Positions 10,525-24,700 of a DNA stretch of 64,000 nucleotides are shown piece after piece. Positions within the stretch are counted from its first letter, which is position 1; each line of letters begins with the position of its first letter. The position numbers and the translations under genes are program-made. Below the pieces are notes generated by a model. That model made no database searches. It saw only the letters and a program-made list of their open reading frames with translations, and was not told where the DNA came from. The DNA is from Micrasema longulum (taxonomy: Eukaryota > Arthropoda > Insecta > Trichoptera > Brachycentridae). The stretch lies in assembly GCA_022494885.1 (NCBI GenBank), contig JAGVSM010004562.1, positions 1 through 64,000 of the forward strand, given 5' to 3'.

Positions 10525-13500
10525 AATAAAAAAATACTTAACTTCCGCATTGTTGACGAACCAATAAATAAATACCTTGATAAAAAGATTGTCGTTGGAG
10601 ATAATCCGGCATAAGTAGTTTGCAGAATGCCCATTGAAAGATGATTAAAACTTAGTAGCTTCTATTTTCTGATGTGCATCAGTTATGAGCTTTAAACAGC
10701 GCAGATTTAGCCATAGATAGCCATTATTGTTGCATCAAAATGGTAGAGAAAGGGAACAATAAAATGAAAAGGTGCATATTTGAGGGGAAATAGAAAGGAT
10801 TGAAAAAAGAAAATACAAAAATGGAATACTTGTGGCATCATTATTGTATTGAGTTAAATTTCATAGCTTAGTTACACAGTAACTGCTTCGTCTATTTGTT
10901 TAACACTTACAAACTAGACTAATAAGGGTCGCAGAGGTGAGGGCAGGTGAGGAATGAAAATTCTGAGTGCTTCGCTTAATGCAAATTACGCATGCAACTT
11001 TACTCCAATAAAATAAGAGCATACCGATAGTTTCAAATTTTATTTGGGCAAGAACTCGGCTGTCGGACATGTGATGTGTGTTATGTTACAGCTAGTGGTA
11101 TTGTACAATTTCATATCATCCCTACCCGGTCGGAAACCAAGCTGATTTGTTCTCAGTAAGTTGACAAGACTTTACACATCTGCAGAGTGCGCGAGGCGTA
11201 TCCTGCTGGTTTTATTACATCGTGTTGAGCATTTCATCCGATCTTCTAGTAATTGGACATGTATTATCACAAGAATTTCACCTAAACATTGCCAGTTTAA
11301 AAACAGGTAATTTCATCCATACTTCTTAAATTAAAAGGGATGACATTCTATATTATCGTAAATTCTTGATTCATTTTAGGGATAGTTTTATTAATTTTCT
11401 GTAACTTAACAATTTGGATAATACAGAGTAAACAAGTTTGATGATATACATATTTGGTGAGTAATTAACTATGTATTGCTATTGAAATTTGAAAATCTAA
11501 ATTTAATACAAAATGACGAGGTGTCGATTCGCTTATATAATTGTTATAATATTTATGTTTGTCGGATTCATTACAAATCGGAACATTGAAAAACGGAATT
11601 TGAAATATTTTAAATATTAGTTTTGTAATATGTATGTATTTATAAAAATTATTTTGTTCAGTGTCACTAATATAAATTTACAATTGTAACTATTAATCGT
11701 GGACTCGTGAATCCGACAAATTATAATATAGACAATCAAGTTGTGTTTCCTATATTAAAGGGTTTATTTCATATAATCACAGATCTCCATAAATTTATTG
11801 AATCAATTCTGTTATATATATAACGTATAAATAAAACAAATTTACTTGTTTTAAGTACCCTAATCAAAGAGCATGTACGCTGCCGTAAATTCAAGTTACA
11901 TGACTCATTTATATACTGCGTTTCTAAAATAATTATTGAAAATCTGTCACTCGAAATGTGGAACTTTAATTGATTATGTCAGATATGCCCTCAAATTACA
12001 CAAAGATACAACCTTTGACGGGATAGGCTAATAATCTTGTCTTGTCACTTCCGCATTGAAATTTCATTTAATTTATTTAGTAGACTTTAATATAATATGT
12101 CATAATTGAGTAATTTATACATTGTTTAAAAATAGTTTCAAATAATTATTTTTTTTAAATACGTAAATAGATTTTACCAGTTCAAAATATTTGCACATCT
12201 TTTGGTTTACAGCCGCCCGGTTTATTAAAAACAAAAAAATATTTCCAACGACGACGAGTGACGTTACATTACTTTTAATATACAACAACAAAAAAATCAA
12301 CATTCTCTTTCCCAATCGAGTTCCACAATATGTAAACATGTTATATAAAACAAACTACTAAATAATTTAACTCAAACACATAAAATTATGGCGATTTGTA
12401 CTTGAAATTAAATATACCTTACGCGAGTCACATTTTTTTTTTCAGATTTCACATTGCGAAATATTATTGCTAGTCCGTTTTCACAAAATGACAGTATCAT
12501 TCTTTATACACATGTAAAAATTCCAGTGAGCAAATGTTCACGGTGTAAACTTATCTCGGCAAAACAATTATCTACTCAAAATTAAATCTGAGCATCGATT
12601 AAGGTGGCAATTTAAGAGCAGTAATGGCAACTTACTGAGTAGTGCCGAAAGTACAATAATGTTGGGTATCCTTACATAACCCACCTTCCCTATCCATCAT
12701 CACTAACTAATTGCTTATGCCTTTAAACAAAAGTAACATTAAAACATTCTTATACTTCATAATTGCTATAAAATTGGCAGTTCAGTATTTTTAGGCATCT
12801 CGGTGAGCGGTACAAATCTTGGGAGTGACAGAATATGGTTAGGTTAGGTGTTTTATATAAAGATTGATGACATTGAGATCCATACTTTTACATCTTTCAA
12901 AGCGCCCAAAAACATTTCAATAATATGAGAGATTTATAAGAATTCTTTACATGACAAACTTCTGTAATGTTTCGTTAATTAGTGGTGAATGCACCAATGG
13001 TACAATTAGGTTAGTTAATTAGAACTTGGCGTATAATATTTTGAGGAGTAATTGATTATAAAACTGAAATGAAGAGCATTTGTTTCGTAAGATATAACTA
13101 TCAAATTGCCACCTCGATCAATATAACATAAAATAACTTATAATTATCATCACAAGTAATACGAACAGTAAAACAGTGATGGTACTGGAATACCACAATG
13201 TTTAGATTATATTATCAGTGTTGTAAATTGTTTATAAATTAAAATTGAATTTCTAATAACTATGTAATTCTACGGCGAATGTAGGCTAAGCGCACTACCT
13301 ACGTAGTATAATGTAATGTTTATATCTATAGTTATATAGTACAAAGCACAGGTGAGGTCGACACCCGTACTGTAAAGCGTTAGAATTATTTCAGGACAAC
13401 CACGAAGGCTACCCTTGTGTGTGTGTATATATTTCTAATATTCATGTTTTATGTACAATAATCATTTTTGTCAAATATGTAGGGTCGTGGCTATGTGTTA

Positions 13501-14784
13501 GCAATATTTTATCAAAGTAAATTCATCGTGTTTACTAGAAAAGTATTGAAATTAAACTTAACAGAAAAAAAACTCTTTTTTGAGAATCTGTAAAATGTGA
13601 TTTTATTTACTATTATACTTTAGAGTAAGAGATGAAATTATTAATTTCTTGTCTATTTCTTAATGTTTTTACTCGTAATTTTTTTCAAATATAAACTAAA
13701 ATGATCAGAGATTAACGTATATGAACTGAGACTTATTGAGAAAAGTAGAAAGCAATCAGTGCCCATGCCACACATAGCCAAATAACCCAAAAATAATTCA
13801 GAAAAATAAAAACATAAATATAAAGCGTATTTTTAACACAGCTAAATGCTGCTCCAATAACAATAAATTAATTGAAAAAAGGTTTACTTAAAATGATAAA
13901 ACAAAAGAGAATGTAACATTGGGTATAAATGTACAAGTGAACATGACATTTCTTACTTACCTATGATGTGTGGACATGTTCAAATGAGCTTTAGAATACG
14001 TGTCCAATTATCAATTAGAAATAAATTCTAAATAAAAATTGTTCCGCAGCCTCTCAAACCGTGTAACAAACATTTCGCTAAAATTAATCTGCACAATAAA
14101 TATATTATTTCAATAAATCTTTGTGTAAATCGATATATTCGTAATAAATTCATAACTACATTCTTAACGAGTAAATTGTGAGACTTTTATTTATATACTT
14201 ACACACGGAGATCATGTAGAAAATCCGACTAATCTACGTTACGTTATTATGTCATTCTTTCACAACTTTTTCACAAATATTTTTATTATCGGAGAGAACT
14301 GTCGAAGATCACCGTCTTTTGGTATTTTTTGCAGAACACAACCTATTTTTACTTTGAAGGTAAATCGTCAAACTTTCTACATGAAATCTCGGTATAGATA
14401 ATTCACATTCAATTATGCGTTTAAATTTTACATTTCTCCGGATCGATACCGGGTAGATTTCTATATTTTGAATATAATACGCATATATAATTACAAATTT
14501 ATTTGTGTAAAGTGTAAAATAAACGCATCATAGAATTATAATATTACTTAAGTTTATATACGGCAGTATCAATATTACACGTTTTTGTAGTTCGATACTC
14601 GTTTCTTGAAATTTAGAACATGTTTTCATTATTTACTTAATTATAATATTTATCGAAGTACTTCATTTCAATCGCACTAATATAATTTATATTATAGATG
14701 TCGAAGATTCTTCGCTCACTGACAATTATCCGATAGCGGTCTCTCATAAACCGGGGTTTAGCGGAAAATAGCGGGAAGGGAAAA
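10525..14784. other. 3' flank of tutl, probably including its 3' UTR
   Basis: No protein-coding frame is recognisable. The part next to the stop codon is presumably 3' UTR. Minus-strand AATAAA-type signals occur near 14,282 and 14,186, which would give a UTR of about 500-600 nt, but AT-rich sequence offers many others. Unlike the rest of the window, about 11,000-14,780 shows no SINE or LINE that I could recognise, which would fit a longer constrained UTR. Confidence 0.4.
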
Positions 14785-15775
14785 CTAGCACACGCTGCGC
14801 AAGTCCCTCTCGCGGTGTCGCTGCGCCTGGCGTCGACGGAACTCCTGGAATTCCTCCTTCATGGCGCGCACGCGGGCCTCCATGTCGCGAGGCCGGGGCC
14901 GCTCCGTGGGAGTGGAGGCGGGGGGCGTGGGCGACACAGGGTCGAACTCGTAATGCGCGTCCACGGAGCCCGCGTCGCCCGTGGCCGTGGGCGCCAGGAG
15001 CGCCAGCTCCAGCCACAGCGGTGCGGGCGGCGGCGGCGGGCGGTATGGTGGCGGCCGCCAGTCGCCCGAATCGCCGCTGCGGTTGCGCTGAGAGGTGTTC
15101 TTGCTGCCGAAGCCGGAGGAGGAGGAGCGGCTTTCGGGAGACGGCTCGTGGTCGGGGCGGCGCGCCAGCTCGGGCGCGGAGCGCGCCAGGCGTCGCGGCG
15201 AGCGGCGCGGCGGCGGGGGCCGCTCCTCGCGGATGGCGCGCAGCGAGGGCAGCTCCTGCGAGTAGCGCTGGTGCACGGAGCGCAGGCGCGCCAGGCCGGG
15301 CGGGGTGGGGAAGGAGCGGTCGCCGGAGCTGGGCTGGCGCACGGAACTCAGGTCGCTGAAGTACACGGGCGCCCAGGGCGACCAGGCGGCGGGAGAGGAG
15401 GCGCGGAAGCCGGGCGGGGAGTAGGCCACGGGCAGGAGTGCCGGCGGGTACAGGAAGAGGCGCGCGCTCTGGCCGGAGCCCTCGGAGCGCAGGCTGAGGC
15501 GGCTGGGGCAGGGCACCAGAGGGCGCCGCCAGGAGGCGCGCGCGCGGCGCGGCACGAAGCCGCCCTCATCCGAGGAGGAGCTGCTGGCGAGACTCGCGGT
15601 GGAGGCGCGCAGGACGAAACGCCCGTCGGCGGCGCGGTGGATGCTCGCCAGCTCGGCCTCGGGCCCCGCGCGCCTCCAGTACGGGGGCTCCCCGGAGCAG
15701 CGCTCCGGAGGCCAGATCCAGTTGGCCAGGAACTTCAAGCAGACGCTCATACTTGATATTCCGCTCGTTCTAAAT
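14785..15775 (-). CDS. tutl: tutl last coding exon: cytoplasmic tail
   Basis: This 991 nt exon ends at a TAG at 14,785-14,787 and holds 330 codons of tail. Visible parts are a WIWPPERC segment near the start, several Ser runs (SSSSSDEGG), Pro-rich stretches that could bind SH3/WW/EVH1 domains (RPPPPRRSP, RPPPYRPPPPPAP), a conserved-looking SSSSGFGSKNTSQ motif, and a charged helical C-terminus (MEARVRAMKEEFQEFRRRQ). There is no obvious C-terminal PDZ ligand. The exon is extremely GC-rich, unlike everything around it, so long false open frames appear on both strands. The upstream acceptor is TAATTACAG|ATTT. Confidence 0.88.
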
Positions 15776-18700
15776 CTGTAATTATTTTATTCATTTAAAT
15801 GCTATAGAAAACATGAGTTAACAAAAAAAATAATTTATCAGTCAAAAGATATATTTACATTCATAGATGGAGTAAAGTCAAGTAGACAGTAAAAAAGCAC
15901 TTACAGAAAACTAATAAATATTTAAAGTGAACAAGAGGACAACAATATTTTTCAGGGTATTTCTACTTCTTTAAAGCTAAAGGTTTTCTTAAAATAGAAA
16001 AAGGAATAAAAATATCACCTGATTTTCTGTATCCAGTTTGCATCCAATTGTTGGAGTAGAAAAATAGAATGTTTTTGTTAGAAAACATTATAAAGTTTTA
16101 TATAAAAAGTAATCATCTAATATATCATTGGCAAGGTAAAAGTCTACACACAAATAAAAAAATTATCATTGCTTCACACAAATTTTTTAAATATTATTAA
16201 GTTGCATTCCGACTTACTTTTTGAAAGGCACTTGAGTGCTAGGGTCTCCATTGCGCAAGTCGGTGATTCGGCAGGCTACCATGTTGTATGCTGTAATCGA
16301 ATGATTTCTGAATATTAATGGTGATATCGCGTGTCCCCAGTGCGGACAAGTCAGTTAGAAGCCAGGGCCACATGCTCTCGACAGGGTAATCACACCATAT
16401 TGCGACTAAGAAGAAAGCGGGTGAAACAATAGCACAGCTGATGATTGCCGGCAGGCAGATGGCAGATGGGTTCAGTTGCTAATGAAATGGAACATTGAGA
16501 AATGACAAACAGGACTTGTCCTTGGTAATATTTTACTAAGGTTGTTTATTTTAGAAGGGTTTAAGATTGTTATTAAGATTCTTATTTTAGAAATTAGATG
16601 CCTACAATTCTAATTGAGCAATCTAACATAACCTCACCTATCCTAACATAACTAGTATTAATACTTCGTATACCATGATTTAAGGCATGATCAAATAAAC
16701 AATTCTTGACAGTAAAAATTTATTCTGTTAAGTGTTCCGATTAAGTGTCACAAGCCCTCTCCATTTCCGTGTTCGGAGGGACAGCCATACAAAAACAGAG
16801 CATAAAGACATGCCTTTGTACGTGTCGAGGCCAAGTATTCCAAACAATTTTTATATCGTACATTCGGAGACGTCTGTTAGAAGCTTGATGAAACGATTAC
16901 GCGAGTGTTTGTTTATTTGAGTGAGTTATTTAGGTAAATACAATGTGTTAATGATTTACTGTAAGTTTTTAAAAACAGTTTTCCCTACTCAAATAATAAT
17001 TATTGTTTCTATGACTCAATATTGCTTAAAGTTTAACTTCGCAAAAAAGTCTTGTTTTGTTCTATGGACTCAAAATGAAAGGAGAATATTTTATTTATTT
17101 AACAGTTTTAAAATGTATCGAGGTTTTTTGTTTCAGGTCTCGACTAGCTTGGAAATTCCTAAATGTAGTATTCCTAAATATAAATGTATGATGTATATTA
17201 TTAAAATGTAATTGCCTAGCTTGGAACGGGGTATGTACCCTTGTTAGCTGGGCAAAGTGAATATGGAATTGTATTTTGATAATAAGTGTGAATAAATAAA
17301 TAAATAAAATAAAATAAATAAATATTCAATGTATGAAAATATAATGTATGAAATATATAACGACGTTGAATATGTGTGTGGCAAGTGACAACCCAGATAT
17401 TTTATTGAATATTATGTTTTTCTGAGGCAATGGTGTCTTAAATGACACGTCGTGTAATTATTTGGTAAGCTTTCGTGACTCTTTTTTGACGAACATGTTT
17501 TAAAAATAATTATTTTAGGTTTTACCTTATCTAAAAATTGCCTAAAATTTTGCAGCCTGCTGGGAACTGCCAAAGCAATACCTAGCGTCACAGAAATTGT
17601 TTAATTTTATTTCGGATGATGCTGTGCTTACTGATGTCAAATGTCCACTGTAATGGAAATTGAAAACTTAATAGTTGTACTCATCAGTCATCAGTTATTT
17701 TTTTTATATACTAGGTATAATATGATCTACATAAAAACACTGGACTGGAACAAAAGAAGACTGGTTGTTATTATTAATTTAACTCTATGTTAGTAATATG
17801 CCGGCCATGTGATGTAATGGTCAGTGTATTTTCCTACCATGCAAGAGGTCATGGGTTCAATTACCGACATGATTGATATGAAAAATAAAAGGGTGTTTTC
17901 ACACATGAATATTTCATAGTCCCTGAACTGGTACCTGAAGCGTAAGACTGATCATCTTACCTCCATGTAACAAAAATGATCGAGATGCGCTGTGATTGGT
18001 GTACCAATGCAGAGCCTTATGCACCATTAGGTGCAGAAAGGGAGTAATGAATGAACAAATATTAGTAACATCAAAGCCTAAATTTGTTTTTTTGTATACT
18101 CAAAATGATCACTTGCCATAAAAACTTTTTGAAACATAATTTTCATCAGAGAAATACTATGTAGTTGACAAATATAAATATAATACTATTGTCCTGTGAA
18201 TAAAATTTAAGAAAATTCTTTCAAAACCTTAAAATTGCTTTTATGTTAAGCTAGATTTTTTAATCCCTTGGTGAAATTGTCTGAGCGATACAAGATTCTA
18301 TATTTGCTTTATGGTATTATCTAGTGAGGAGTTTTAGTCGTTTTTTATTTGTCTATTGATAGACAATCAAACTCAGGTGAAAAAAATTTAGATTTTTTTT
18401 ATGGTGTATAAATTATATTTTTTATATTGTATTTATATCAGCGATATGATTTTTGAAAGTTTTGTTACTCTGCTTGTAATGCAAAAGTTGTCTTCCTTGA
18501 GTTCTGCTGATTGGTGAGTTGGCGTCTTCTTAACTGAAAATCTATCATCGGTTGATTTGTAAGAACTTGTGAAGTAGTTAAATTTTATTAAAATCTTTTT
18601 TTTTCTCTTAAAACTTCGCCGTACATTAGGTATATATCACTCTTTTTTTAAAAAACATTTTTAAAGTAATAAAGGTCTATGAAATACTGTCCAGTAAAAG

Positions 18701-21700
18701 TATAAAATATTTTTTTAATTTGTTATTTTGAATTCCCGCAAAAACAGCCATTCCATTGGCCACGCCCCTTATATGTCAGGATTCATGTTTATTTGTTCCT
18801 GACCATTCAAATTTGTTTAGAACATTGTCACGAACTTGACATCACAACTATCAAGGCCAAACATGTCGCGTTTTTCTAGTGATGTTTTTTTTTAAATTTC
18901 TTTCTTAACCTATCCGTACCGAAAGGGGGGATTCGAATCCCCCATAGACCGATCTTGATTTGATAACTCGAGTAACTTTAAAGCTATTTGCCCTATATTT
19001 TTTGAAATCGTGAAAATAACAGAAAAAAGAATTTTATTGTATTCAAATTGTTTAATATTAAAACAAAAAAAGACGTAAATAATACAAGGGTCGATTTCAC
19101 TTTATGTGCATTCGGCAAATTAACAAAAATGAATAAAATACACGAATGAGTAAAATGTGTGTACGTGAAAACATTTATTAATTATTACACAATCATTAAC
19201 ACTTCCAATTTTTTATTTTTTGACGCTATATACGAGTAGGCCCTGGGGCCGTTTGGTCCCCCCGTTCGGATCATGTGTAATTTTTGGATGCTTAGTGAAG
19301 AAAGGGTAATAATATGTATGAAAACATTTCTCCACTATATCCATGTTGATTTTGAAAATACAATTAATTATTCGAAATGCATTTCATATATTTCTATCGG
19401 TATTCATAGTATGAGATATTTTCCCATTAAATTCTCTCTAATTATTACTGCATGTGAGAAAACATTTTTTATATTAAATCTCTCGTAGTACTGAATTCTC
19501 TCGTTGTTTTCTAGTTTTGCTCCATTTTGGCAGCACCCTTGTTTTCATACCAAGTGTTCATTCTAAATAATATATTAAAATATGCATGTTTTAGATGTAA
19601 GTAGAAAGTAGCTAACAGTACATTCCTTTTAATAGTTTTCCTTGACGAATCGAGAGAAATACTAAAAGAATGTTAGTAATTTTATTTGATTTCTTTGTTA
19701 GTTCTATTAAATGTCCCATTCCAATAACAACTACTGACATATGATTGAGAGCATGCAGGGTGATAATGACAAACAATATAATAACAACATTCACAAATAA
19801 ATTTACTATAGACATAAAACAATAAACAAAGAATATATATAAATTCTTTCACTATGAAAAATTTAAATGTACACAATATCAACTATAAATTGCAATGAAT
19901 TCCAAACATTGGCGTGCCAAGGTTTTTCAATGTAATATCAAATTTTCTTAAAATATACATGAAATGAACTAAAATAAGATTGATTTAAAATATTTAATTG
20001 AAGATACAAAAAGTTTGACTTATTTCGGCTCATATGGATTAAATAAAATTGGAATTAAGTATTTTAATTACGTTTATTCTAACAACCAAGACACAAAATC
20101 ATAGATACAAAACAAAATGAAATGCAATGATAAATATGAACTTCTCTGTCGTCAATATGGTACAATCATGCTATTTAGCAAATTGTTAGTTTAAAATAAT
20201 CCCGCCACCGTTTGGAGTAGACTGAAAATACGAAAGTCGTTTGAGTCGATTTAATTAAATTTTAACAGTTCAAACATACGACCTCTGGCGATCACACCTC
20301 TCACAACTCACCCTTTTCCTGTTTTCTTCGTTTTCTTTTATTACAAATCTTCACGGCGCAGACGGATAGGATTATGGCCACTATGAAGAAGAGGATCCCC
20401 CCCACCACTCCCGCCGTGATGGCCTTGTGCTTTACCCGGGCCGGAACAGGAAACTTCACTTCTTCCGAACTCTCGTAGCTCGTCACCGAATTGGCCAAAA
20501 CCCTGAAGTAGTAAGTTCTACCGCCGACTAGATTCTTAACTGTAAAGTTGATATACAATTATTTTTACCTTTGAATGTAGATTACTGGCAGAAAAAAGGC
20601 AACAAATTTTGTAGCATTAATTAAACAACTAAAATGAGAGGAGATATGTGTTTCTGTTAAATTAACAAGAATTGCAACAGCATTTGCAAACAAATAATCC
20701 CTCCAAACAAAGAATTGCCAAAAATAAACCAGAACTAACAAAAAATATTACACAATAGAGAATTAATTTATTTGTATTTTCTATTGGTCAGCATCAACTT
20801 TATCACTGGAATCCTTAAAAATGGGTCAGAAATATTCTTATAAAAAAATATGTAATTTTTACCTAAATAACTAGTTTCTTCAGGCCGAATCTGTCCCCTA
20901 TTGAGCGTTTTCCATTGTGCATCTGTTCTATACTTAATGGTATAAAACTGAATAAGGTTGGATCTTTCTAGAGGCTGTTGCCATGTTATTAGGAAACCAT
21001 TGCTGATCTCGGTAACTGTTAGGTTTCTAGGAGGACCTGGCTTAGGACCTGTAACATATAGAACTAGTTAAGCGACCTAAAAAAGCACACTTAGCAATAA
21101 TATTAAAATCATTATAGATGCCACTTAAATTTTTGCATGCCTTTTGAATATAAATTTACATTTTTTTTTTCAATCGATAAGATACTTAAGTATTTCAAGT
21201 GGTTAAGTACAGTACATACCTCGAAGAATGTTAATTGAAACTGAAAACACGTCAAATATTGTTATGGCATGCAAAAGTTCGACATAATAGGTCTAGCATG
21301 GCTACTACAGTAAGGAAGGGAAGAAGCATTCGTGTTGGTGCAAGGTGGCAGTGAGATGTAAAGTGTGAAGTAAAACAAAAAGGTGGAAAACTGATAAATG
21401 ATGCAGTACCTTTAGGTCGCAAGACCGTGGGTAACAAGATGGCGCCGGTGGAATCAGTCGGAAAAATAATAACACTAGTATAATCAATTATTTCTGGAAT
21501 CAAAATAAAAACAACAAATGTGATTTTCCATTGCAGAGTAGCCGCGGGTCATCGTCCACGGTAAGGAGGAAGAGGAAGGAGAGATGATTCCACACATCGG
21601 AGTTAGGTGTTAATGAAGAGGAGCGAGTTGCCATTATCGGGAGATACAAGAATACCGAGAGAGACACGGCTCGCGAGATTTCCAATAGACAAGCACAATT

Positions 21701-24700
21701 ACTAAGGCATCTACTCAAATATTCTAAACTAATCGACAAATTGAAGAAATTAAATTAAATTCAGCCGAATAAAACACAGCTGAATGAATATTCATGCAAC
21801 ATTAATTTAACTACAGTTATATTAGTAAGTCAGAATGAAATAAAAATTAAAACCGCAAAATAATGATAATAAACAACTTGTGTGGACAAAGACATTTTAA
21901 AATAAATGAAACAGGAACACTAGGGAAAACGACATATTTCAAATAAAAGAAGCAAAAACATAAATTGGAATAAAAACTGAATGGTTGATCGATTATATTG
22001 TTAGTACCGGCATCGTCAGGAGCATGTTGAAAAACTTTCTCATCGGGAGCAGTCGGTAGTGGTTGAATCCCGACTTTTCTAGGAAGACCTACATCTGTCC
22101 ACCAAATACAACTTATTATTGTTTTGACTTTACAGAAGACACACATATTTTATCCATTATTGTAAAATTCTCGAAATTCAATTCATTTGAAAATCAATTG
22201 CCGAATTGGAATTTTTCCATTTGATAATTGGAATAAATATTGTAGAATATGTATAAAAGTTTGCCATATATGTATTTAAAATTACAGGAAAACTCCAATT
22301 ATCTGGATTAATGAGTGCCAGGTTTTATTGCTTTTGAAATAATACAGCGAATGGAATCACATTAAAAACTTAATTAAACGTGTCCAGCAAAGTTGTTTGC
22401 ACAGTTAAATTAAAATTTAAAAAAATTCTTCTTTATTTTTATTTCCTGATAATGATCTAGATATTTTGCAATCCGAATGACTGGAGTTCGAATAAACGGA
22501 GTTCTGCATTAAATTATGATTAATATTTTAGTAGGTACATTTTTGAGATGTTAATTTATACATCTACAGTTTTAAAGAATTAGTATTAGAAAGACATAGT
22601 AACACCATTAAATACATACTTAAGAAAATACATGTTGTATATACTAAATTTTAAAAAAATTACCTACAAATACTTGTGTTAGTTTTTAAATAATTGAAGT
22701 TATTAGAGCAAATAAACAAGTAAAAGAAATTACAGTGATACTGTTTTAGTTTGTACCAATTTTATTATAAAACCTAAAAGGTACACTTATACTATTATTA
22801 CATCTTATACTATTTTTAGCTCAGTAATAATATTATTGTTTTAGGTAACCTTTTAAAAGTTGCAAGGGTTTCAAATTGTCGGACGGTTAAAATTTACTTA
22901 GTCTTGTATTTTTTTGTCTGTATCCAGTTACGACAAAGTATGATTTTATTTTTATAATCTTCAAAATATAAGTCTGACCAAAACCAGCATCAAACAGCAT
23001 AATTGAAACTGAGTTTTTTTTGGAATAATATTCTTGCGATAAAAGTCAATTAAGATTTTTTTCACGAGTACAAAGAAACTTGGCCGGATTAAATGAAGAC
23101 TTAATTTTTGACAGGTACTAAATGTAATATAAAATAATTATTTTCTTACCAAGTGTTCTAATGGTGATAACTTTACTCATCATGCCTTCACCTATAGTAT
23201 TTTTACCAATCACTTCGAACTCATAAGTTGTTCCTGGAGATAGCCTATTGATTGTTACCTATAAAGAAAAAATACAGAACAATTAATAAAAACAATGTTT
23301 GAAACAGTCTCTATGGTTATGTCGGGTGAATGTGGTCATGTGGTAGTGTTGTGGACTTATGGATCAAAGGTCCTACTATACCACAACTCTATTCGAATTT
23401 TTCCAGCACAAATATTTACAACATTTAGGAAGTGGTCTGAAAATTGAAATGTTTAGAACTTTTCTTGTTTAGGAACATTTATTTCATTATTAGAAAAAAA
23501 ATAACTTATTTCAGAGTATCATAGAATATTTACAGGAGTCCCCTCTTTTGGCCATTACTCATAAAATATTACAGATAATGGTCATATATTAAAAGTACAA
23601 GATATAAAGGATAAATGTCAAAAAAGGAAATTTGAGATATAACGTTTTTAAGTTTTCAAACCTCTTGGACAGTTAAACGAACCTGCTTTATGTAAAATAG
23701 TCTAGAATGTTTTAGATCGTCTAAAATGATTTTCATTAATACTAGATTAACGCTTAATTTCCAATATTTGACTGACATCCACCCTTTATACCCTGCATGC
23801 ATTTTGTTTTCTTGTTTAGGTATCTTAGAAAGTACAGCCCAGATGTCAAATTTTATGAAAGAGAAATGTAGTTCATGTAAACTACTGTCAGATGTCATTA
23901 TTATTTAAAAACACATAAAAATTGACATTCATCCTCAAAATCCTGTACCCTTCACATATAACAAACAATTAAATTACTCAACAATGCTTTGAGCATGTCC
24001 AAAAGCTTGTAGCCACTTAAGTGGCCAGTTCATGGCTGATTCAGAACTCTTTGGCCCGCCAAAGATTTCTGAATTGTCCGTTTTGCTTGACTGTTAAAAA
24101 TGTTGAGCAGCCTTGTTCCATGGCATCTCAGCATGCCCATAGCATAAAAGTCTATACAGCAATGGTAAGTGCCATATGTAGACAAGAGATAAAACATTTT
24201 TATTCACTATCCATAATACATTGTACTCACTGAGGTGGCTCCCGAAGGAGTGACCGGAATTTTAATCCACTCGGAGGTTCCTGATTCTCGATACCAGATG
24301 GTATAGTCCTGTTTGTAGTCCGGGCCTCCCGAGTACCCGGGGAGCCAGTTAAGTGTCACAGAGAATTCAGTGGCTGTGCCTGATAAGTTGTAAGGGGCGT
24401 GTGGCTGTGTTCCTTCCACTACTAATTGGGTTCCAGTCACTATTGTTGCAACCTGGAATTAAAAAATAAAAAATAAACCTTTATTTGCACCTGCAAACAC
24501 TAATTGCTGACCTAAAATAAGGCTAATATGGAAAGTTAAATTATTTCTAATTGTCAAAAAAGATCTCAATATTCTATACCAATTATTACCCTAGCAGAAG
24601 GCAAGCTTAATATGTTTGGTGTTATGCTGGCAGTGGTGGTTTCAGTACTAAATTTCTAGTGAGGCTACAATATATTGCTGGACTTGAAAATTCAATATTG

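Larger units (their letters stand above)
16291..20311 (-). other. tutl intron between membrane and juxtamembrane exons
   Basis: A 4.0 kb intron. It holds an A-rich LINE-like end with an (AATA)n tail near 17,281-17,325, one SINE-A copy at 17,801-18,050, and AT-rich sequence in which I see no gene. The short open frames at 16,732-17,211 are not recognisable. Confidence 0.6.

Noticed and set aside
14815..15756. Plus-strand open frame of 313 codons
   Set aside because: It is opposite the GC-rich tutl tail exon; the Arg/Gly/Ala-rich translation is the complement of the tail codons and matches no family.
16732..17211. Two adjacent plus-strand frames
   Set aside because: They are followed by a LINE-like tail, but neither translation shows LINE motifs; not enough for a call.
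21252..21739. Overlapping minus-strand frames (LLTVDDDPRLLCNG and similar)
   Set aside because: Only the 84-base segment with splice sites at both ends is defensible; the rest shows no conserved residue pattern.
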